Assembly: GCF_014656545.1 (NCBI RefSeq)
Contig: NZ_BNDS01000016.1
Span: 290-64,289, forward strand
Reading direction: 5' to 3'
DNA length: 64,000 nt
Source of the DNA: Neobacillus kokaensis
Lineage (GTDB): Bacteria > Bacillota > Bacilli > Bacillales > Cytobacillaceae
Of this stretch, positions 52,359 to 60,575 are shown one piece after another. Numbering within the stretch: the first letter of the stretch is position 1; every line of letters starts with the position of its first letter. Position numbers and translations under genes: made by a program. The notes beneath the pieces were generated by a model. It had not been told where the DNA came from and ran no database searches. It saw only the letters and a program-made list of their open reading frames with translations.

Positions 52359-53246
52359 ATGCAAAAAATAGTTCCGCATTTATGGTATGACAAAGAAGCG
52401 AAAGAAGCCGCATTGTTTTATATCAGCTTATTTGAGAACTCAACACTATTAAATGAAACAGTTATTGAAAACACTCCTTCTGGAGATTCCGAATTGGTCA
52501 GCTTTAAATTGGCTGGACTAGAATTCATGGCAATAAGTGCAGGTCCTTACTTTAACTTTAACCCATCTGCATCCTTGATGGTTGCTTGTGAATCTGTCGA
52601 AGAAGTGAATACCAAATGGAAAGCCTTGCTAGAAGGCGGTACTGAAATAATGCCATTAGGGGAATATCCTTTCAGTAAATGGTATGGCTGGGTACAGGAT
52701 CGATTTGGTTTGTCATGGCAGCTAATGCTAACAGATAATGCTCAAACTGTCCAAAAAATTACACCAAACTTGCTTTTCTCGGGAGAATCATGTGGGAAGG
52801 CTGAAGAAGCGGTAAATTACTACAAAGACATATTTAAGGATTCAGAAATGGGATTTATCAGCCGATATGGAGCAGGAGAAGCTATTTCATCAAAAGCAAA
52901 GGTGAATTATGCTGATTTCAAACTTTGTGGCATGCACCTTTCAGCCATGGACAATGCATATGATGTAGACTTCAATTTTAATGAAGCATTTTCATTAATT
53001 GTAAACTGTAAGGACCAGAAGGAGATTGATTACTTTTGGGACAAGCTTTCTGCCAAGCCTGACGCAGAACAATGCGGCTGGGTAAAGGATCAATTCGGAT
53101 TTTCATGGCAGATTGCGCCGGATAACATGAATGAGGTTATGTATAAAGGTTCACGAGAGGAAAACCTAAGAGTGATGGAAGCGCTCTTCAAGATGAAGAA
53201 AATTGATGTAAAAGCTTTAGAAAATGCCCGTCTTGAAAAACGGTAA
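52359..53246 (+). CDS. Two-domain VOC-family protein (PhnB-like)
   Basis: The 295-residue protein is a tandem duplication of the PhnB-type VOC fold: about 1-135 (KIVPHLWYDKEAKEAALFYISLF to FGLSWQLML) and 138-270 (KITPNLLFSGESCGKAEEAVNYYKDIF to FGFSWQIAP). The WYGWVQDRFGLSWQ and CGWVKDQFGFSWQ segments are the repeated signature. Such proteins are often annotated as glyoxalase-like; their activity is unknown. AGGAGG precedes the ATG. Downstream are the two 52-bp repeat arrays. Confidence 0.87.
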   Translation: MQKIVPHLWYDKEAKEAALFYISLFENSTLLNETVIENTPSGDSELVSFKLAGLEFMAISAGPYFNFNPSASLMVACESVEEVNTKWKALLEGGTEIMPLGEYPFSKWYGWVQDRFGLSWQLMLTDNAQTVQKITPNLLFSGESCGKAEEAVNYYKDIFKDSEMGFISRYGAGEAISSKAKVNYADFKLCGMHLSAMDNAYDVDFNFNEAFSLIVNCKDQKEIDYFWDKLSAKPDAEQCGWVKDQFGFSWQIAPDNMNEVMYKGSREENLRVMEALFKMKKIDVKALENARLEKR

Positions 53247-53261
53247 AAGTGGGAAATCATT

Positions 53262-53562
53262 AGAGATATGAAGGCCAAAACTTAGTGGTTAAACAAGAAA
53301 AATGGTCTTCATAGGTGTGATGAAGACCAAAACTGGGTTGTGCCCCAAGAAAAATGGTCTTCATGGGTGTGATGAAGACCAAAACTTGGTTGTGCCCCAA
53401 GAAAAATGGTCTTCATTTGTGTGATGAAGGCCAAAATTTGGTTGTGCCCCAAGAAAAATGGTCTTCAAAGGTGTAATGAAGACCAAAACTGGGTTGTGCC
53501 CCAAGAAAAATGGTTTTCATGGGTGTGATGAAGGCCAAAATTTAGTTGTGAAATCAAAAAAC
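53262..53562. repeat. 52-bp tandem hairpin repeat, array 3
   Basis: Units start at 53285, 53337, 53389, 53441, 53493 and 53545, exactly 52 bp apart, with a partial unit before. Each carries arms TGGTCTTCAT and ATGAAGACCA around a 7-nt loop. Substitutions in the arms (for example TGGTTTTCAT with ATGAAGGCCA) keep pairing through G·U on the plus strand. The array follows the VOC gene's stop and leads directly into array 4. Confidence 0.95.
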
Positions 53563-53900
53563 TGTCCCATAGCAACGGCCTATGGGACAAAACGAGCGGA
53601 CAAACCAAAGAAACTGTCCCATAGCAACGGCCTATGGGACAAAACGAGCGGACAAACCAAAGAAACTGTTCCATAGCAACGGCCTATGGGACAAGACGAG
53701 CGGATAAATCAAAGAAACGTCCCATAGCAACGGCCTATGGGACAAAACGAGCGGCCAAATCAAAGAAACTGTCCCATAGAAACTGCCTATGGGACAAAAC
53801 GAGCGGACAAATCAAAGAAACTGTCCCATAGAAGCCGCCTATGGGACAAAGCAGCGCTAAAATCAAAGAAACTTGTCCCATAGAAGCCGCCTATGTGAAA
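53563..53900. repeat. 52-bp tandem hairpin repeat, array 4
   Basis: Seven hairpins start at 53563, 53615, 53667, about 53718, 53770, 53822 and 53874. One unit has lost a base, yet the register is kept. The arms are TGTCCCATAG and CTATGGGACA with a 7-nt loop, mostly CAACGGC; the spacer is about 25 nt (AAACGAGCGGACAAA...). The first hairpin occupies exactly the position expected for the next array 3 hairpin. The arm sequence is the same as in array 1 at the left window edge. Confidence 0.95.
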
Positions 53901-54075
53901 AAGAAAGCCGCCTTTCATCCGGGCAAGAAAATAAATTCCCTACATCTTTATCCAGCGTTTGAACACAAAATACTGAAAGATACCATGTTGACATCTCAGT
54001 TATAGAAAAAACCTGTCAAAAGGAAGTCGACTTAAGAAACGTAAGAGGGATGAATCCGTATTTATCATTATGAAA

Positions 54076-55170
54076 TTACTCGTTTTTCAACTTTATATAG
54101 GGCCGGAGTAAATAACTCGCAATTTTTAATGGATTAATCCTATGGGATTGAAACAATTTATCAGCCCAATCTCCTTGAAGGGAATGGATAATTCGATCTA
54201 ATCCTTCATTGGATAATTGCTCCATTGCTTTTCGTAAAACGAGAGAATTTTCATAACTTTGGCGAAGCGGCTTCATTAGCTCTTCATAATTCCCCATACC
54301 GCAAAGATCATAGGCAGCATACACTCCACTCAAAATAGCTGCATATTGTCCAAATCCCATGAAAGGCATCATACTTCCATAACAATTCCCTACAAAATAC
54401 GTATTTCCAATGCGTGGGGAGTTACAAATTCCAATAGGATATTGAGTAATTTGAAACTGATCGGTTATGGGCAAATTTTGAACAAGCTGAGAACGAACCT
54501 TTTGGTAAAAGACGTCCCACAAATCAGAAATGTGAACATGGGCATTTTTAGGAATATCAGGAATGGCGATAGAGAGATTCGCTTCTTTTTCGGAGTAGGG
54601 GATTAGAAATCCGTATCCAAAAGGAGCAAGGTCATAATCTAACCAAGACATAACTGTATACCTATCAAATTTCCCGCTAATTGTGACTCCTTTTATAGAT
54701 ACCGTAAAATCTTCTCTAAAGTTTTTCATGCTTTTTGAATAAGCACCATCACCTGCAGCAAGGACGACATGAGTATAATCGCTTAGCAATTGCTCATACG
54801 TTTCTTCTGAGTGAAACTTAATGGTTGATTTGGTTTGACGCTCTAGTTGAGCTTCAAAAGAATCCTGTTCTCTTCCTCGAATGTTTGAGAACCCAAGATG
54901 GCCTTCTATGACTGCCTTTTTATTTTTTGAAAAGAGTTCCATTCTTTGAATGTGTGACGTGGGACTTAGATAAATCCCATATTGGTCTGAAAACGTGGCA
55001 ATATTATCCCGATCCGGATGAGTAAATATCGAAAGTAATGCTTCACCGTTCACAAACCTGTCTCCCACTTGGCTGCGTTTTTCAAATATGGCAGGTCGTA
55101 TTCCAGCTTTTTCAAGTGTAATGGCACATGCTAACCCTGAGAGTCCTGCTCCCATAATGGCAATATTCAT
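54076..55170 (-). CDS. FAD-dependent oxidoreductase (geranylgeranyl reductase-like)
   Basis: The 364-residue protein has the dinucleotide motif GAGLSGLACAITLEKAG (residues 7-23) followed by an FEKRSQVGDR stretch. A second FAD motif region reads VVLAAGDGAYS, and DYDLAPFGYGFLIP recalls geranylgeranyl reductase or halogenase-like flavoproteins. It probably oxidises or reduces an isoprenoid or lipid-like substrate in the cytoplasm or at the membrane. It is monocistronic and divergent from the MBL gene; no pathway partners are present. Confidence 0.75.
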   Translation of the reverse strand: MNIAIMGAGLSGLACAITLEKAGIRPAIFEKRSQVGDRFVNGEALLSIFTHPDRDNIATFSDQYGIYLSPTSHIQRMELFSKNKKAVIEGHLGFSNIRGREQDSFEAQLERQTKSTIKFHSEETYEQLLSDYTHVVLAAGDGAYSKSMKNFREDFTVSIKGVTISGKFDRYTVMSWLDYDLAPFGYGFLIPYSEKEANLSIAIPDIPKNAHVHISDLWDVFYQKVRSQLVQNLPITDQFQITQYPIGICNSPRIGNTYFVGNCYGSMMPFMGFGQYAAILSGVYAAYDLCGMGNYEELMKPLRQSYENSLVLRKAMEQLSNEGLDRIIHSLQGDWADKLFQSHRINPLKIASYLLRPYIKLKNE

Positions 55171-55332
55171 ATAAAAATCTCCCTGTAGTTAAATCATTTA
55201 GTATTTATTATTACTTATTTGAAAAAGTAAAAAACCTCCTAAAAATGGTAAAATAGATGATGGTTTGAACAGTAAAAGCTGAATGTATAATGTTTGCTAT
55301 TAAGTAGGCATGATAATTAGGAGGATTCATCC

Positions 55333-56181
55333 ATGCAATTAATTGAGAATATTGGAGGGCGCTTTTGGTATATGACGCCAGTATCGGAAACCGACCGGCC
55401 CATACTTGGAATGGTTGTTGGTAATGATAAGACATTAATGATTGACGCCGGCAACTCAGAACAACACGCCAAATATTTTTTAGAAGAACTTTCAAAAAGC
55501 CAAGTCCCCAATCCTGATATCGTTGTACTGACTCACTGGCATTGGGATCATATCTTTGGACTTGCGGCTTTAACTAAGACAGTATCGATTGCTTCTAACA
55601 AAACGAAAAAGGAAATGGAAAAATTGCTTCCTCTTTCGTGGTCAGATGCAGCATTAGATGCCAGAGTAAAAGCAGGAACAGAGATTGAATTTTGCGCGAA
55701 CGCGATTCAAAAGGAATTTACTGAACATCGAGATATCAAGATTGTCTTGCCTGATGTAACCTTTGAAAAACAAGTGGAAATAGACCTTGGAGGAGTAACC
55801 TGCATCGTACAGCACGTTGGAGGGGATCACGCTGCTGACTCCGTCATTGTGTATATACCAGAAGAGAAGATCCTATTTCTAGGAGACTGCATTTATCCCG
55901 ATATATTCTCCGAAAAAGAAAACTATACAATCAACGAAACACTTCAGCTTCTAGATAGACTAGAAGCATTTGATGCAGATACATACATCCTTTCCCATTG
56001 GAAGCCGATTTCAAAAGAGGAATTTAATCAGGAAGTTACTATGCTTAGAACCATTGCAAAATATACAGAAACGTATAAAGGTAATAAACAGAAAATAATA
56101 GATGAATATGAGAAATACGAAAATCGTAACCTTACAGATGACGAAATGGCAACAATCATCAATTTTGTGAATGGATATTAA
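55333..56181 (+). CDS. MBL-fold metallo-hydrolase
   Basis: The 282-residue protein has the metallo-beta-lactamase motif THWHWDH (HxHxDH), a second-site His in HVGGDHAADS, and GDCIYPD as the bridging Asp motif. The C-terminal helical extension (about 210-280) is family-specific. It hydrolyses an unknown ester, thioester or phosphate. AGGAGG precedes the ATG. It is divergent from the flavoprotein at 54076 and separate from the sigma-54 gene downstream. Confidence 0.85.
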   Translation: MQLIENIGGRFWYMTPVSETDRPILGMVVGNDKTLMIDAGNSEQHAKYFLEELSKSQVPNPDIVVLTHWHWDHIFGLAALTKTVSIASNKTKKEMEKLLPLSWSDAALDARVKAGTEIEFCANAIQKEFTEHRDIKIVLPDVTFEKQVEIDLGGVTCIVQHVGGDHAADSVIVYIPEEKILFLGDCIYPDIFSEKENYTINETLQLLDRLEAFDADTYILSHWKPISKEEFNQEVTMLRTIAKYTETYKGNKQKIIDEYEKYENRNLTDDEMATIINFVNGY

Positions 56182-56278
56182 ATTTCAGGAATACCACTAC
56201 ATATAGGAATATGACTAACATGTGTCGAAATTAGTAATATACTAATCTGATTATTATTCATATGTAGGAGTGGAAATA

Positions 56279-58123
56279 GTGAGAGATCATTTGGTTGACC
56301 ATGATGAGCTTTTTCAACAGGAAGAGCTGGAAATAGGCCGCAGGATGAAGACTGACTTTGATGCTTTACTTTATTCCACCACCTTGAAGGAGGCGGCGGA
56401 ATTTTTTATAACAACCAAACTAAATGAAGTTTCCGTTGTGGACCATGATCGGCATTATTTAGGGGAATTATCAACAGCTATGGTAATGGAGGCTGTTATC
56501 CAAGGTACTCCGCTAGAAGAAACAGTTGAATTATATTATGACAGCACGGTGGAGCCGATTGGCTTTCATGAAATTCTTTCTGACATTTCTCCATTGAAAA
56601 AGGCGAGCGTTCCAGTTGTAAATCATGAAAATATTTTAATAGGGATGCTAACCCAAAGCGATGTGCTCGAGGGCTTCTCCCAAACCTACCAGAAACTGAA
56701 ACAGCTTGAAAATACCGTAGAATGGTTTCATATCAGCTATGATAATATCTATGAAGGTATTGTAGTGGTAGATGAAAATGGTTATGTGAAGATGATTAAC
56801 AAGGCGTATTGCAGTTATCTTGGAATTGATCGGGAATGGGCTATTGGGCAGCATATCATCAATGTCATTGAAGGTACTCGATTACATATTGTTCTTCAAA
56901 CCGGTATTCCGGAACATAATCAAGTGCAATTCTTAAAAGGTCAAGAAGTGGTTGCTCATCGTATTCCTATTTGGAAAAATAATAAAATTATCGGTGGCAT
57001 TGGGATTCTAGTATTTCGCGGGGTCTCAGAATTATATCGTATTTTTGATAAAATTCAGGATCTACTTAATAAAAACGATCTAAAACATCTACATATTGTA
57101 CAGCCAAAGTCAAAGGATGAGCGGATTACTTTTAACCATATTATTGGGGAAAGTAAAAGCATTATCCATTCAAAATATTTGGCACGCCGAGCTGCAAAAT
57201 CACCAGCCACCATTTTGATAACGGGGGAAAGCGGTGTAGGAAAGGAAATTTTCACTAAAGCAATTCATTCCATGAGCAGCTACCAAGAGGGACCTTTTAT
57301 CAGTGTGAACTGTTCATCCATTCCAGAACATCTGCTGGAATCTGAGTTGTTTGGCTACGAAGAAGGAGCCTTTACGGGATCGAGAAGAAAAGGAAAGCCA
57401 GGGAAATTTCTTTTAGCGCATAAAGGAACGATTTTTTTAGATGAGATCGGAGATATGCCTTTGGAGATGCAGGCTAAAATACTAAGGGTACTTCAAGAAC
57501 GAGAAGTGGAACCCGTAGGCGGGACAAAGCCGATATCCGTTGATTTTCGCTTAATTGCGGCAACAAATCGACCGCTGCAAGAAATGGTAAAACAGAATAA
57601 ATTTAGAGAGGATCTTTATTACCGTTTGAATGTTATTCCAATTTATATTCCGCCATTAAGGGAAAGAAAAGAAGACATTCCTCTATTAATTGGACATTAT
57701 ATGAAGACAATTTGTCAAAAACATCGTATTCCCATAAAAGATATTAGTAAAGAAACTGTTTCCGCCATGATGAATTATGAATGGAAGGGAAATATTAGGG
57801 AATTGGTGAATGCTTTAGAAAGATTGATTGCATTAGTCGATGGACCTGTTATTCATTATAATGATTTTAAGAGTTATATCCTAGAATGGAACCTCTCCCT
57901 TCCACAGATGGAAACACAGGAGTCCTTGTCAGACATCGATAAAATGAGGGAACTCAGCCCTTTGGAAAACATAAAACAAGCAGAAATGAAGAAAGAAAAA
58001 GAGCTGTACCTTCGTGTTATACGTGAAGAAAATGGAAATAAGACAAAGGCAGCACAACGCTTGGGAATATGCAGGGCAACATTGTATAACAAATTACAGG
58101 AATTTAAGAATAAGGATATCTAA
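56279..58123 (+). CDS. Sigma-54-dependent activator (CBS-PAS-AAA+-Fis)
   Basis: The 614-residue bacterial enhancer-binding protein has four parts: a CBS-domain pair (about 25-135), a PAS domain (about 145-255), a central AAA+ domain and a C-terminal Fis-type helix-turn-helix. The AAA+ domain has GESGVGKE (316-323), GAFTGS (363-368) and a Walker B FLDEIGDM; the HTH ends KTKAAQRLGICRATLYNKL. GTG 56279 is 8 nt after TAGGAG. It should activate the -24/-12 promoter found 120 bp downstream, in front of the GntP permease operon. Confidence 0.93.
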   Translation: MRDHLVDHDELFQQEELEIGRRMKTDFDALLYSTTLKEAAEFFITTKLNEVSVVDHDRHYLGELSTAMVMEAVIQGTPLEETVELYYDSTVEPIGFHEILSDISPLKKASVPVVNHENILIGMLTQSDVLEGFSQTYQKLKQLENTVEWFHISYDNIYEGIVVVDENGYVKMINKAYCSYLGIDREWAIGQHIINVIEGTRLHIVLQTGIPEHNQVQFLKGQEVVAHRIPIWKNNKIIGGIGILVFRGVSELYRIFDKIQDLLNKNDLKHLHIVQPKSKDERITFNHIIGESKSIIHSKYLARRAAKSPATILITGESGVGKEIFTKAIHSMSSYQEGPFISVNCSSIPEHLLESELFGYEEGAFTGSRRKGKPGKFLLAHKGTIFLDEIGDMPLEMQAKILRVLQEREVEPVGGTKPISVDFRLIAATNRPLQEMVKQNKFREDLYYRLNVIPIYIPPLRERKEDIPLLIGHYMKTICQKHRIPIKDISKETVSAMMNYEWKGNIRELVNALERLIALVDGPVIHYNDFKSYILEWNLSLPQMETQESLSDIDKMRELSPLENIKQAEMKKEKELYLRVIREENGNKTKAAQRLGICRATLYNKLQEFKNKDI

Positions 58124-58151
58124 TTAATAGACAACTGTATAAGGGGCAGAC

Positions 58152-58205
58152 AAACTGTATAAACAGATAGACAAACTGTCTATTTGTTTATACAGTTTTT
58201 TATTT
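58152..58205. terminator. Long hairpin: terminator and/or enhancer site
   Basis: AAACTGTATAAACA pairs perfectly with TGTTTATACAGTTT, with an inner ATAGAC/GTCTAT stem, followed by TTTTTT. It terminates the regulator gene. The word AGACAA(A)CTGTATAA recurs just upstream (58129-58161), so the same DNA may be the activator's upstream binding site, about 50-90 bp before the -24 element. Confidence 0.7.
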
Positions 58206-58246
58206 TAATTTTCTAAACTATCCAATATTTCCGAATAAATACAAGT

Positions 58247-58262
58247 TGGCACAATATTTGCA
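58247..58262 (+). promoter_or_regulatory. Sigma-54 (-24/-12) promoter
   Basis: TGGCAC-N5-TTGCA has the correct 10-bp gap between GG (58248-58249) and GC (58260-58261). It lies 37 bp before the permease start and after the gene for a sigma-54 activator. Confidence 0.9.
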
Positions 58263-58298
58263 TTGATATATAGCAAGGAAAATAATAGGGGGTGCCTA

Positions 58299-59636
58299 AT
58301 GCTAACAAGTTTTGTTGGGTTTTTTGCCGGTCTTATTTTATTAATCATTTTTACGATGCGTGGAGTGAATATTATTATCGCTGCGTTGGTATGCTCTGTT
58401 GTTCTTGCCTTAACAAGTGGTTTGCCTTTGGAGAAAGCGCTTACCGGGAGTTATATGAGCGGATTTGTTGGTTACTTTTCTTCTTGGTTTCTCGTGTATT
58501 TGTTGGGGGCTATCTTTGGAAAGGTGATGGAGGAAACAAAAGCTGCAGACGCGATTGCAGAGTGGGTAAAGCATAAAATTGGTGCAAAGCGAGCTGTATT
58601 TGCTGTTGTTGCTGCCTGTGCGCTGATGACCTATGGTGGAGTCAGTATTGCTATTGTTGGCTTCTCTGTTTATCCAATTGCTGTTTCTCTATTTCGAGTA
58701 GCAAATTTACCGCATCGATTCATTCCTGGAGCCATCGTGTTTGGGTCAATTTCGTTTACAATGACGTCACCTGGGTCACCCGAGGTTCAAAACCTTATTC
58801 CAATGGAATTTTTCCATACTCAGCCAACAGCTGGGGGCTTAATTGGTTACTTAATCGGTATCTTTATCATGGTTCTCGGAGGCTTTTGGTTGAAGTATAT
58901 GGTAACCAAGGCAGTAAGAAATGGAGAAGTATTTAAACTGCCCGGCTCTCACGCGGCAGGCTCAGCATTAGCAGAAACAGCAGCAGCGATTGAGGCAGGC
59001 GAAGTTAAAAAGAATTTACCGAATATCTTCCTGGCGATATTGCCTTTAGTTGTCGTCGTGGCGACTTTAAATATTGCTTCAAAGTTTATGTCCCCAACAG
59101 GTGCAGCATTATTTGCCTTATTTTTAGGGGTTATCGCCGCCTTAGTTTTGATGAACAAGTATTCTCGTAACTATGGGACAATTTTTGGAAAAGGCAGTGA
59201 AAACGCTATTGTTGCAACTGCTAATATTTGTGCCGTAGTTGGCTTTGGTTCTGTAGCAAAAGAGGCACCGGCGTTTCAGGCGATTGTAGATTCTCTTGTT
59301 AGTATGCCGGGAATGGCATATGCAGGCTTAGCTGCCGCTGTAACGATTATTGCAGGAGTTACCGGTTCGGCCTCTGGCGGCCTTGGGATTGCCCTCCCTA
59401 TTCTTGCACCGCTTTACAATGCACAAGGTTTGGACCCTGGGGCCATGCACCGCATTTCATCACTTGCTTCTGGCGGTTTGGATTCATTGCCGCATAACGG
59501 TTATGTGGTGACGACAATTCGAGCGGTATGTAATGAAACACACCAGCAGTCCTATAAGCCAATTTTTATCCTAAGTGTGGTTTTACCGATGATTGCTTTA
59601 GTAATCGCGGTCATTTTATATACAATCTTTTATTAA
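58299..59636 (+). CDS. GntP-family permease
   Basis: The 445-residue permease has about twelve transmembrane helices. It shows GntP-family stretches MTYGGVSIAIVGFSVYPI, SITFTMTSPGSPEVQNLIP-like polar loops (key residues TSPGSP) and GGLDSLPHNGYVVT. GntP members import gluconate and other hydroxy- or keto-acids with protons. The ATG at 58299 follows AGGGGG. It is the first gene of a sigma-54 operon with a 3-hydroxyisobutyrate dehydrogenase-like and an MmsA-like gene. A 3-hydroxy-acid is the likely substrate. Confidence 0.9.
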   Translation: MLTSFVGFFAGLILLIIFTMRGVNIIIAALVCSVVLALTSGLPLEKALTGSYMSGFVGYFSSWFLVYLLGAIFGKVMEETKAADAIAEWVKHKIGAKRAVFAVVAACALMTYGGVSIAIVGFSVYPIAVSLFRVANLPHRFIPGAIVFGSISFTMTSPGSPEVQNLIPMEFFHTQPTAGGLIGYLIGIFIMVLGGFWLKYMVTKAVRNGEVFKLPGSHAAGSALAETAAAIEAGEVKKNLPNIFLAILPLVVVVATLNIASKFMSPTGAALFALFLGVIAALVLMNKYSRNYGTIFGKGSENAIVATANICAVVGFGSVAKEAPAFQAIVDSLVSMPGMAYAGLAAAVTIIAGVTGSASGGLGIALPILAPLYNAQGLDPGAMHRISSLASGGLDSLPHNGYVVTTIRAVCNETHQQSYKPIFILSVVLPMIALVIAVILYTIFY

Positions 59637-59654
59637 ATAAATGGAGGGAAAAAG

Positions 59655-60563
59655 ATGTCGCAGATAAAAACAATTGCCTTTATTGGATTAGGTAATATGG
59701 GGCTTCCGATGGCAATCAATCTAGTAAATTCGGGATATAGCGTTTATGGTGTTGATACAAATCCAGGTGCTGAAGAGCAATTTCGTCAGGCAGGAGGAAA
59801 AACGGGAATTCCAGCCGAGATGTTAGCTAAACAGGTGGATATAGTTTTAACTAGCCTTCCTACACCACGAGTAGTTGAAAATGTTTACTTAAGTGAAAAT
59901 GGAATCATTGAAAATGGTCATTCCTCCCTAACAATTATTGATTTCAGTACGATATCGCCTCAGTTGAATGAAAGGGTATATGAGAAAGCCCGTGAAAAAG
60001 GAATTGATTATCTTGGGGCGCCTGTAAGTGGAAGCGTTTCCGGAGCTGTAAACGGTACTCTTACGATCATGGTTGGCGGCGAAAAAAGAGTATATGAAGA
60101 ATCTCTTCCGGTATTGAATATTCTGGGGGAAAATCTTTTCCATTTAGGAGAAAGCCCAGGGGTTGGAACGGTTATTAAACTATTAAATAATTTAATGATT
60201 GGTTTTTATACACAGGCTGTTGCAGAGGGAGTGGCCCTTGGAGAGCAATTAGGGGTAAACCCGGATACGATCTATGATGTTCTAAGTGTCAGCTTTGGTC
60301 AAAGCAGGATTTATGAAAGAAACTATAAAAGCTTTATGGCACACAATAACTATGAAGGTGGATTCTCTACAAATCTATTATTAAAGGATTTAAAGCTCGC
60401 TAAACAAATGGCTCTTGAAAGCGGCGGATCATTGCCAATAGGTGATCAGTTAATCGAGCTTTATACAAAGGCAGTAGAAAATGGATATGGTCCTATGGAT
60501 ATGTCTTCAGTTTATTTAATGGTAAAGGAACTAAATAATCATAAAGCAGTAACACAATCATAA
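59655..60563 (+). CDS. 3-hydroxyisobutyrate dehydrogenase-type beta-hydroxyacid dehydrogenase
   Basis: The 302-residue protein has the NAD-binding GLGNMGLPMAINL (residues 11-23), substrate motif GAPVSGSVSGAVNGTL and catalytic Lys in GTVIKLLNNLM. It oxidises 3-hydroxyisobutyrate or a related beta-hydroxy acid to the semialdehyde. It starts 18 bp after the permease and 12 bp before the semialdehyde dehydrogenase, so the three are one operon. The next enzyme supports hydroxyisobutyrate over tartronate semialdehyde as substrate. Confidence 0.87.
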   Translation: MSQIKTIAFIGLGNMGLPMAINLVNSGYSVYGVDTNPGAEEQFRQAGGKTGIPAEMLAKQVDIVLTSLPTPRVVENVYLSENGIIENGHSSLTIIDFSTISPQLNERVYEKAREKGIDYLGAPVSGSVSGAVNGTLTIMVGGEKRVYEESLPVLNILGENLFHLGESPGVGTVIKLLNNLMIGFYTQAVAEGVALGEQLGVNPDTIYDVLSVSFGQSRIYERNYKSFMAHNNYEGGFSTNLLLKDLKLAKQMALESGGSLPIGDQLIELYTKAVENGYGPMDMSSVYLMVKELNNHKAVTQS

Positions 60564-60575
60564 GGAGGAAGGAAA

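Noticed and set aside
53458..53831. Open frames of 65-72 codons in arrays 3 and 4
   Set aside because: They follow the repeat units, lack ribosome binding sites and occur on both strands.
53262..53900. CRISPR-like appearance of regularly spaced repeats
   Set aside because: The 25-nt stretches between hairpins are near-identical from unit to unit, not unique spacers, and no cas genes are present.
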